NCBI GenBank assembly: GCA_035934015.1
Contig: DASYYH010000020.1
Coordinates: 1-64,000, forward strand
Length of the DNA: 64,000 bases
Direction: 5' to 3'
DNA from: Candidatus Acidiferrales bacterium
Lineage (GTDB): Bacteria; Acidobacteriota; Terriglobia; Acidiferrales; UBA7541
Part shown: one piece after another, positions 57,815 to 64,000 of the stretch
How the letters are laid out: each line of letters starts with the position of its first letter
How positions within the stretch are numbered: position 1 is the stretch's first letter
Program-made: the position numbers and the translations under genes
The notes under the pieces: generated by a model
The model's input: the letters and a program-made list of their open reading frames with translations, nothing else
Database searches by the model: none
Told to the model about the DNA's origin: nothing

Positions 57815-58849
57815 ATGAGCATCACCCAACAGGAAGCGCTGGAACTCTTCAACTCCGACGACCTCGTCGGCGTCGGCATGGCCGCGAACGAGGTTCGCCG
57901 CAAGAAGAACGATCCCCGCGTCGCCACGTATCAGATCGACCGCAACATCAATTACACGAATTTCTGCACCGAATACTGCTCCTTCTGCGCCTTTTATCGC
58001 CCGCTTGGCGCGAAGGACGGCTACATCCTGCCTTTTGAAGAAATCTATCGGAAGATTGAAGAAACCATCGAGCTCGGCGGCACGGGCATATTGATGCAGG
58101 GCGGCCTGCATCCGGATTTGCGCATCGACTATTTCGAAAATCTGCTCAGTTCTATCAAGCAGCGCTACCCGCAGATTCATCTGCACTGTTTTTCTGCGCC
58201 GGAAATCACTTGCATCGCTGAAGTCTCTGGCCTTTCGATTCGCGACACGATTCTGCGTCTCGCCGATGCCGGGCTCGATTCGATTCCCGGCGGCGGCGCG
58301 GAAATTCTCGACGATGAAATCCGGTCGCGTATCTCCCGGCTGAAATGCTCCGCTGACGAATGGGAAATTGTCCATCGCACGGCTCATTCGCTCGGCATGC
58401 GCACCACTGCCACGATGATGTTCGGCTGCGGCGAGGAATATCGCCATCGCGTCAATCATTTTGAGCGCGTCCGCCGTATTCAGGAAGAGACCGGCGGCTT
58501 CACCGCATTTATTCCCTGGATGTTTGCGCCGGAAAACACCCCGCTCGGCAAGAAAGTCCCGGAAGCGACGGCTGTCGAGTATCTGAAAACGCTCGCCATC
58601 AGCCGCCTTTATCTCGACAATATCGACCATATCCAGTCGAGCTGGCTGACGCCGGGAATTAAAGTCTGTCAGGTTGGCTTGCAGTTCGGCGCCGACGACG
58701 TCGGCAGCATCTTGATTGAAGAAAATGTCGTTTATGCCGCCGGCGTGCGCAATCGCACCAACGAAGCCGAGCTTCGCCGCGTGATCTCCGATGCTGGCTT
58801 CATCCCCGCGCAGCGCGACACGCTCTACCGCGCGTACTATCTCAAGTAG
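57815..58849 (+). CDS. mqnC: cyclic dehypoxanthinyl futalosine synthase, radical SAM
   Basis: MqnC (344 residues) cyclises dehypoxanthine futalosine by radical SAM chemistry in menaquinone synthesis. The [4Fe-4S] cluster ligands are Cys51, Cys55 and Cys58 in NFCTEYCSFCAF. TGILMQGGLHPDLRIDYFE, GGGAEILDDEIR and TTATMMFGCGEEY are typical of MqnC, and TPGIKVCQVGLQFGADDVGS distinguishes it from MqnE. It is 28 bp after the MOSC gene. Other pathway genes (mqnB, D, E) are not in the window. Confidence 0.95.
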   Translation: MSITQQEALELFNSDDLVGVGMAANEVRRKKNDPRVATYQIDRNINYTNFCTEYCSFCAFYRPLGAKDGYILPFEEIYRKIEETIELGGTGILMQGGLHPDLRIDYFENLLSSIKQRYPQIHLHCFSAPEITCIAEVSGLSIRDTILRLADAGLDSIPGGGAEILDDEIRSRISRLKCSADEWEIVHRTAHSLGMRTTATMMFGCGEEYRHRVNHFERVRRIQEETGGFTAFIPWMFAPENTPLGKKVPEATAVEYLKTLAISRLYLDNIDHIQSSWLTPGIKVCQVGLQFGADDVGSILIEENVVYAAGVRNRTNEAELRRVISDAGFIPAQRDTLYRAYYLK

Positions 58850-58943
58850 CGGATTCTTCGCAGTCAAATCTGCTGTCGATGGATCACCGCGTCTTCCATT
58901 CCCGAATCAATGTTGTGGATTCTGTCTGGCGGAAAAGTGATTT

Positions 58944-60953
58944 TCAATTCGTGGTGTGAATCATGCCGTGTCCGGTCGCAACCGGCACTTCAACGGTCAC
59001 GCTCGCGCCATAGGGCTGGCGATTTGCCAGGTGCACATCTCCCCCGCACTCGCGCACGATGCCGTAGCAAATGCTCAGTCCCAGGCCGGTCCCCTTGCCC
59101 ACGGGCTTCGTTGTGTAAAAGGGATCGAACGCGCGGTTCAAATCCAGGAATCCTGGTCCGCTGTCCTCGAATCCGAAGATGACCCGCCCGTCGCGGCGGC
59201 TTGCGTGAATGCGGATCACTCGCTTCCGGCTTTCTTCGAGCGAGTCGCACGAGTTATTCAGCAGATTCAGCAGAATTTGTTTCAATTCGTCTTCGCCGAT
59301 GGATAGCGGCGGCAGTATGGGATCGATTTCCGTTTGCACGTCGATTCCCAGTTTCCGTACGTGGAATTCCCGTAGTTGCAGAACGTCGCGCAAAATCCCT
59401 TCAAAATTCGAAGCCCGCTCGGTCGAATTGTTCTGACGCGCGAAACGTAATAGCCCGCTCAGGATTCGATGCATCCTTCGCGCTTCGTTCCCGAGTTTGG
59501 CGACTTTCCGTGACGCATTTTCGTCTTTTACTTGTTCCGCCAGCAATTCCGAATACCCGATGATTCCGGTCAGCGGATTGTTCAATTCGTGCGCCACGCC
59601 TGCCACAAGCTGCCCCAGCGCCGCCAGCTTTTCTGATCTTACGAGTTGATGATGCAGGCGCGTATTCTCGATGGTGACAGCCAGGTCCGCAGCCAGCATT
59701 TCCACCTTCATGACTTCGGACGAATTCAGCCCGTCGGTACCGATAGGCAGCAGCACGATCCATCCGAGGCATGTCCCTCGCCTCGTCACGAGCGGCACGA
59801 CGATCTCCGAGCCATCGGATGATTTCGCCGCGCTCTGCCCATCGCTGACAATGGAAGCGTTCGGCGGCAATTGGAACGAATTGCTCGCCACCTTTTGCCC
59901 CGCCGCGCAGAGTTCGCCGACGCGCCCGGGGCTCCAATGGACTGCCAGCCTCCCTAGAGTCTCCTGCTCCGCTGGCGAAAATCCGCTCGATCCGGCGAGA
60001 ACCAGCAAACCATCTTCGTGCGCCAGGATTACTGCCGCACGTCGCACTCCCACGGTCTCCGTGAGCGCATCCGTGGCTTCGCTGCATACCGTCGCTGGAT
60101 CCGCGCCGCTCAATAGCCGGGAAGTAATCCGTGAAAATCGTGTCAGCAGCGCATTTTCGGCATGCTCGCGCGCGCCATTTTCTTCCACGATCCGCGATTT
60201 TTCTTCGAGAGCGGAGAGAATCATGCCAAGAGCCACGATGAACTTGGGAACATTCCAAAGATCCTGATTCACCTGCATATGCGGATAGAATTGGTCCACC
60301 AGCGCGCCGATGGGAAAGATCGCGCCCCATGCGTAAAATCCGCCAGAAACTGTCATCACGCCCGCCGTCCGGCGTGGAAATCGCATCCAGTAGAGGAAAC
60401 CGCAAACTCCGAAAGTCATTGCCAGAATCGCATGCACGCCCGGATTGAAATCCCCTTTCCATTGCGCGCGAACGGTGTAGATTCCCACCGCCATGAAGAG
60501 CAGCGCCAGAATCGTATTCGAACGCGAGCGCTTCTCATGGGCAAACAGCGCGAACCCTGCGATCCCGAAAAAGAAAATCGCCAGGGCGCCGGAAAGCGCC
60601 CAGCGGTTCTGCCATCCAAACGTGATCGCAAAGGAATGAAAGGTGGCCGCCGGCCCTAGAATCGCCAGCAGAATGTTCCTGCGCAGATGGTCGTCCACGG
60701 AACGCGCCAGCGAAACCAGAAAAATCACGCCCGCGAGGTCCAGCGCCGCCAGGTCCACCGACTCAATGATGTTCTCAACGAAGCCCGTATGCGTTTCGAA
60801 AATCTGCACGAAAAAATGCAGAAAGATCAGCGTCCAGGCGAAGATCCACAGCCTCGTTCGCACCGACGGGGAATGTTTTCGCAATGAAATGAACGTTCCC
60901 ACAAGTACCGCGAGAACCAGAATCGTCGGCATTTTTTGGAGTAAATTGGCCAT
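58944..60953 (-). CDS. sensor histidine kinase with N-terminal membrane domain and GAF domain
   Basis: This 669-residue kinase has about seven hydrophobic segments in residues 5-240, resembling an integral-membrane sensor. A coiled linker leads to a GAF domain (about 265-425). The HisKA domain has the phosphoacceptor His in VAGVAHELNNPLTGIIGY. The ATPase domain has the N box LLNLLNNSCDSLEE, G1 FEDSGPGFLD and G2 GKGTGLGLSICYGIV. No receiver domain or response regulator gene is adjacent, so its partner is elsewhere. The start at 60953 begins MANLLQKMPTILVLAVL; an upstream ATG at 61001 is possible. Confidence 0.92.
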   Translation of the reverse strand: MANLLQKMPTILVLAVLVGTFISLRKHSPSVRTRLWIFAWTLIFLHFFVQIFETHTGFVENIIESVDLAALDLAGVIFLVSLARSVDDHLRRNILLAILGPAATFHSFAITFGWQNRWALSGALAIFFFGIAGFALFAHEKRSRSNTILALLFMAVGIYTVRAQWKGDFNPGVHAILAMTFGVCGFLYWMRFPRRTAGVMTVSGGFYAWGAIFPIGALVDQFYPHMQVNQDLWNVPKFIVALGMILSALEEKSRIVEENGAREHAENALLTRFSRITSRLLSGADPATVCSEATDALTETVGVRRAAVILAHEDGLLVLAGSSGFSPAEQETLGRLAVHWSPGRVGELCAAGQKVASNSFQLPPNASIVSDGQSAAKSSDGSEIVVPLVTRRGTCLGWIVLLPIGTDGLNSSEVMKVEMLAADLAVTIENTRLHHQLVRSEKLAALGQLVAGVAHELNNPLTGIIGYSELLAEQVKDENASRKVAKLGNEARRMHRILSGLLRFARQNNSTERASNFEGILRDVLQLREFHVRKLGIDVQTEIDPILPPLSIGEDELKQILLNLLNNSCDSLEESRKRVIRIHASRRDGRVIFGFEDSGPGFLDLNRAFDPFYTTKPVGKGTGLGLSICYGIVRECGGDVHLANRQPYGASVTVEVPVATGHGMIHTTN

Positions 60954-61078
60954 GGGTCGCCGCTTGCTCTTCTTCTGTGCTGAGCGAGCGTAGCAATGCA
61001 ATCACGCAGTCATCAATCCATCGAAGGTACTATTTGATGATTTTGTTTATGAGAGCAACTGTTGGGTAACTGATTGAA

Positions 61079-61729
61079 TTATTTGGAGATGCGGAATTTC
61101 AATTCTACCGTCGCGCCTTCCGGAAGCCGCACTTCTTCGCCCGGAATGAAAACCCCGCCGCTGAAGCGCGCGGTGACTCGCCCTGATTCAGATGTTTCAT
61201 TGGAGCCCTGCTTGCTCATTTTCGCGTTCATCCGTTCCCGGTAGCTCACGCTGCCCGTGCGGTCGAGCGCCAGGTTTGCCAGCGCATCCGCTTCGCTGTT
61301 CATTTCCCTCGCCACATGCTCGATCACGAAATAATCCAGCGCCCGCGAAAGCTTCTGCGCTCGCTCGTGGAGCGATTTGAGCTCCGCGTTCTTCACTTTG
61401 TAGCGGCCTTGCATCTGCCGCACGATCAATTCGGAATCGCTTCGCACGCGCAGCGCGCGAATCTGATGCGCCGCTGCGTAATCGAGCGCCGCAATCAACG
61501 CGTAGTACTCCGCTGCGTTATTGGTCTCGCGCCCGATGTACTTGCTCAGCTCGGAAATTTTATCTCCATTGGGTCCGCGCAGCACAAGCGCGTACGCCGC
61601 CGGGCCGGGGTTCCCGCGCGACGCCCCATCGATATCGGCGATGTGCACGCCCGCCGGCGCTGCGTCCGCATGAGAATCCGCGAATAGCCGCGCGTTCGAT
61701 GGCGGAGAGGATTTTGAGGAGTGTCGCAT
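61079..61729 (-). CDS. RNase HI-like protein with DUF104/antitoxin-like C-terminal tail
   Basis: This 216-residue RNase H-fold protein has an N-terminal Ser/Ala-rich stretch (1-27) followed by the catalytic core. The carboxylates are Asp34 (IDGASRGNPGP), Glu74 (NNAAEYYAL), Asp98 (RSDSELIVRQM) and Asp148 (SEADALANLAL). It should cleave RNA in RNA-DNA hybrids. The last 32 residues (about 184-214, VTARFSGGVFIPGEEVRLPEG) resemble the DUF104/AF2212-type antitoxin fold, which typically reads GxFxPxExVxLPEGxxV. This is an unusual fusion. It is 87 bp downstream of the zinc-ribbon coiled-coil gene, in the same orientation. Confidence 0.88.
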   Translation of the reverse strand: MRHSSKSSPPSNARLFADSHADAAPAGVHIADIDGASRGNPGPAAYALVLRGPNGDKISELSKYIGRETNNAAEYYALIAALDYAAAHQIRALRVRSDSELIVRQMQGRYKVKNAELKSLHERAQKLSRALDYFVIEHVAREMNSEADALANLALDRTGSVSYRERMNAKMSKQGSNETSESGRVTARFSGGVFIPGEEVRLPEGATVELKFRISK

Positions 61730-61816
61730 TATGCGATTTCGCGAGAATGATCGCCGCCAAAATCAGAAAAGAAGCTTCGGAGCAAAATCACCGCGCCTCT
61801 ATTGCAAACTTGCCCT

Positions 61817-62587
61817 TCAACTCTCACTGGATTGCGCGCCTGAGGTTTGCGCTGCCGCCTGCGCAGCGGGCGGTTCGAAGTAATAAAGGATTCGCGTGCA
61901 CAATTCGCAGTGATACAGCTCCTGCTGGTTGTCGTCGCGGCTGAGAATCTGAAACACATGCGGCCGAATTCGCGCCCCGCAGGCCGAGCACGCTTCGCCG
62001 CGCACTTCCGCCACGGCCACGCCGCCGTGCCTTTTTGCGATGCGCTCGTAGTGCTCCATCATCTCTTCGGGAATCGTTGCAACGATCTTCGCGCGTTCCG
62101 CTTCCACGGCTGCGCGTACTTTTTCTGCAGCGACTTTTTCGCTTTCGATTTGCGCCCGCTCGGCGCGCATCTGTTCTTCGATCTGCTTGAACGATTTCTC
62201 CGCCGCTTTCACCTGGCGGTCATATTGCTCGCTGGAGACCATTTCTTCCAGCAAACGGTCCTCGGCCTTGGCAATTTCCGCTTCCGCCATTTCGATTTCA
62301 TGCTGAAGCGTCTTGTATGCTTCGTTGGTTTTAACCTGAAAGGCCTGGTCTTTGTACTTGCGGACTCTCTCTTTCCACTGCTCCACGTCCAGCTCGTACT
62401 TCTTGCGTTCCTTGAGTGCCGTCGTATGCGACTCTTTGTTTTTTTCCAACTCCGCTTTGCCGGCCGCCAGGCGTGCATCCACGCTGCCCAGCCGTTTCGG
62501 GAATGTGGCCAGCTGGTCACGGACCGCGTTCAACCGCTTGTCGACGTCCTGAAGTCCCAGGAGTTCCTTGAGGATTGCTCTCACCAC
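61817..62587 (-). CDS. coiled-coil zinc-ribbon protein (CT398/DUF164-like)
   Basis: This 256-residue cytoplasmic protein has a long antiparallel coiled coil (about 10-175) rich in Glu, Lys and Ala, followed by a C4 zinc ribbon with CSAC and CELC (about 198-230). Relatives such as Chlamydia CT398 bind sigma54 and other partners, and have been linked to rod-shape and flagellar or secretion functions. The role here is not defined. Its neighbour is the RNase HI-like gene, a pairing I recall from other bacteria. Confidence 0.85.
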   Translation of the reverse strand: MVRAILKELLGLQDVDKRLNAVRDQLATFPKRLGSVDARLAAGKAELEKNKESHTTALKERKKYELDVEQWKERVRKYKDQAFQVKTNEAYKTLQHEIEMAEAEIAKAEDRLLEEMVSSEQYDRQVKAAEKSFKQIEEQMRAERAQIESEKVAAEKVRAAVEAERAKIVATIPEEMMEHYERIAKRHGGVAVAEVRGEACSACGARIRPHVFQILSRDDNQQELYHCELCTRILYYFEPPAAQAAAQTSGAQSSES

Positions 62588-62641
62588 GCTTCATCTTAGC
62601 ACAGCGGACAGCTTGCACTCGCCGTTACTTCCCGTCTCGCG

Positions 62642-62935
62642 TCAGAGGGTTTTTTCAAGGAACGCAACCGCACGGCCATTCGCGTCCACCGAAAATGTCA
62701 CGCGATCCGGCTCAGTCCCTTCCTTACGAAATGTCGCCTGCCTGCGGCGCGCATCATCAGCGTCACGCTCGGACCTCATCAACCAGAAAAGCCCCATCGC
62801 GTCCAGTCCGCGATATGTTCCTTCGCACGATTCCGGCTTTGAAGGATCGACGCATCCATCCTCATCCGTCTCGAAAACGGCGCGCTTCCTCGCCTCAGTT
62901 TCTTCGTTCGTTTCCTGTGCGTCCTTTTTCCCGCC
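62642..62935 (-). pseudogene. remnant of an acyl-CoA thioesterase/BAAT N-terminal domain
   Basis: Translating the minus strand of this gap by hand gives about 98 codons, between stops at 62936-62938 and 62642-62644, with no start codon at the 5' side. The product contains FETDEDGCVDPSKP, GTYRGLDAMGLFWLM and VTFSVDANGRAVAFLEKTL. This reads like the N-terminal domain of bile-acid-CoA:amino acid N-acyltransferase and acyl-CoA thioesterases, whose hallmark is GxYxGxDxMGLxWSM. The alpha/beta-hydrolase part is missing, and the zinc-ribbon and ECF sigma genes flank the fragment. It is best read as a decayed gene. The family match is by eye. Confidence 0.55.
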
Positions 62936-62952
62936 TCAAACGTATCTCGGAT

Positions 62953-63558
62953 ATGATGGCTGAGGCGGCACTTTCGATGGAGGTGCTCGTGGGTCTCGAA
63001 GCCGAGGTTTCCAGACTTCGACGCGGAGACCTGGATGCGCTCGCGGAACTCGTGACGCGCTACCAGCACCGCCTGTATCGTTATCTGCTGCGCATCGTGC
63101 GCCAGCCTGCCGAAGCCGAAGATCTTTTCCAGCAAACCTGGCTGCGCGTCGCCACGCAAATCCGCCACTTCGATCCACACAGAAGCTTCGAAGCGTGGCT
63201 GTTTACTTTGGCGCGCAATTTGGCCATCGATTATCTCCGGCGCGTGCGTCCCGAAAGCCTCGACGAACGCGAAGAAAAGGATTATTCAACACCGGCTTCG
63301 TTGCGAGTCTCCGATCCCCCGGCGCTCGAAGTCGTGATCGCGCGCGAACGCATGCAGCAGATTGCCGAGGCTATGGACGCTCTGCCTGTGATGTACCGGG
63401 AAGTTCTGGCGCTGCGATTCGAAGAAGAAATGAAGCTCGAGGAAATCGCCGAAGTCTTGAATGCGCCCATCTCGACGGTGAAAAGCCGCCTGCGCCGCGG
63501 TCTTGAGAGCCTCCGTCAAGGGCTCGAAGCACGTTTCCCTGGAGCCGAGTGGCAATGA
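62953..63558 (+). CDS. ECF-type RNA polymerase sigma factor
   Basis: This 201-residue sigma factor has region 2 (about 25-95), with AELVTRYQHRLYRYLLRIV, AEAEDLFQQTWLRV and FEAWLFTLARNLAIDYLRR. Region 4 (about 130-190) has LPVMYREVLALRFEEEMKL and ISTVKSRLRRGLESLR. The ATG at 62953 is used; ATG 62956 and 62977 are alternatives. The in-frame extension further upstream is Arg/Pro-rich and overlaps the pseudogene, so it is not coding. It overlaps the anti-sigma gene by 4 bp. Confidence 0.92.
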   Translation: MMAEAALSMEVLVGLEAEVSRLRRGDLDALAELVTRYQHRLYRYLLRIVRQPAEAEDLFQQTWLRVATQIRHFDPHRSFEAWLFTLARNLAIDYLRRVRPESLDEREEKDYSTPASLRVSDPPALEVVIARERMQQIAEAMDALPVMYREVLALRFEEEMKLEEIAEVLNAPISTVKSRLRRGLESLRQGLEARFPGAEWQ

Positions 63559-64000
63559 ACGAAGAGAAGAAAATGGTCGAACACGACGAAATTCGCGAGC
63601 TGCTGTCGCTCGCGGCAGCAGGTGGGCTCGACGCAAAGGAAGACCAACGCGTGGCAGCTCATCTGCGCTCCTGTTTGGCTTGCGCTCTGGCGCTCGCTTC
63701 CTGGCAGGCACTTGAGAGCGGGCTTCGCCGCATCGCCACTCCACAAGCACCAGCGGCGCTTGTCGCTCGAACGATCGCGCTTGCGCAAATGCGCTTCGTG
63801 GAAGAATCAGACCGCCGCTCGCAGCGCAAGGTGCTTGCACTGACCATCGTGTTTTCCTGGATTTTTGTAGCGCTCAGTTGGCCGCTGGCTCAACTTCTGG
63901 GCCACGGATGGCTCAGCCTGCTGGGATTTGGCTTCGAGCAGGGCTGGAAGAATTTCGCCGTCTTCACGGCATTTTGCTGGATAGCGGGCGCCGCTGCGGC
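63555..64000 (+). CDS. anti-sigma factor with zinc-binding domain (partial, cut by window end)
   Basis: The ATG overlaps the sigma stop (ATGA), and the frame stays open to the window end, giving at least 148 residues. The N terminus holds a zinc-binding anti-sigma motif, His-x3-Cys-x2-Cys, in AAHLRSCLACAL. Hydrophobic segments follow, in KVLALTIVFSWIFVALSWPL and near the window edge. This is the layout of a membrane-bound anti-sigma factor that sequesters the upstream sigma factor until stress. The C-terminal portion is not in the window. Confidence 0.85.
   Translation, partial: MNEEKKMVEHDEIRELLSLAAAGGLDAKEDQRVAAHLRSCLACALALASWQALESGLRRIATPQAPAALVARTIALAQMRFVEESDRRSQRKVLALTIVFSWIFVALSWPLAQLLGHGWLSLLGFGFEQGWKNFAVFTAFCWIAGAAA

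Noticed and set aside
62575-62952. N-terminal extension of the ECF sigma factor by 126 codons
   Set aside because: Arg/Pro-rich, unlike any sigma N terminus, and antisense to the thioesterase-like remnant; region 2 begins normally after ATG 62953.

Overview
The window is a gene-dense, GC-rich bacterial chromosome segment of about 58 protein genes and one gene remnant. I saw no rRNA or tRNA genes, CRISPR array or insertion sequence. It most probably comes from an Acidobacteriota member. The evidence is a very large TonB-dependent receptor of the carboxypeptidase-regulatory plus Oar-like barrel type, futalosine-pathway menaquinone genes (mqnA, mqnC), secreted HExxHxxGxxH metalloproteases typical of that phylum, and a radical SAM protein resembling membrane-spanning-lipid synthases, a lipid class for which Acidobacteria are known. 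The phylum is an inference from gene content.

Layout. 0-3.6 kb: a leftward peroxiredoxin and persulfide-dioxygenase-like pair (MBL fold plus two rhodaneses), then a rightward sigma factor with a small His-rich membrane partner. 3.6-18 kb: prfA-prmC from a clear sigma70-type promoter, DNA polymerase IV, a membrane-anchored PP2C phosphatase, CCA-adding enzyme, Lon protease with a structured leader, a basic-tailed unknown, a GT2 glycosyltransferase, a PuuD-like membrane protein, QueG, and an unknown protein with a GIY-YIG-like tail. 18-25 kb: the TonB receptor, a 627-bp gap, and the Tes/Mss-like radical SAM gene. 25-42 kb: rpmB, a SurA/PpiC lipoprotein, a three-gene acyl-CoA carboxylase operon, small membrane proteins, an FAH-family enzyme, hslVU with a fibronectin-type lipoprotein, assorted hydrolases and reductases, and cobO-accD-folC.

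42-52 kb is a leftward housekeeping block: dprA, topA and xerC, followed by rplU, rpmA, obgE, nadD, rsfS, a sensor-less sigma54 activator, rlmH and a small unknown. Several of these overlap by 4 bp, so translation is probably coupled; the block joins ribosome assembly, NAD synthesis and an enhancer-binding regulator. 52-64 kb: a secreted metzincin-like protease and a membrane-anchored amidohydrolase, then mqnA, a MOSC protein and mqnC (menaquinone), a sensor histidine kinase, an RNase HI with an antitoxin-like tail, a coiled-coil zinc-ribbon protein, and an ECF sigma/anti-sigma pair cut by the right edge.

Points that go beyond ordinary annotation: the Tes/Mss-like enzyme; a decayed fragment of an acyl-CoA thioesterase/BAAT N-terminal domain hidden in the last intergenic gap; several -10 boxes placed 6-9 nt before start codons, suggesting leaderless mRNAs; and the sigma54 activator embedded in the ribosome-assembly operon.
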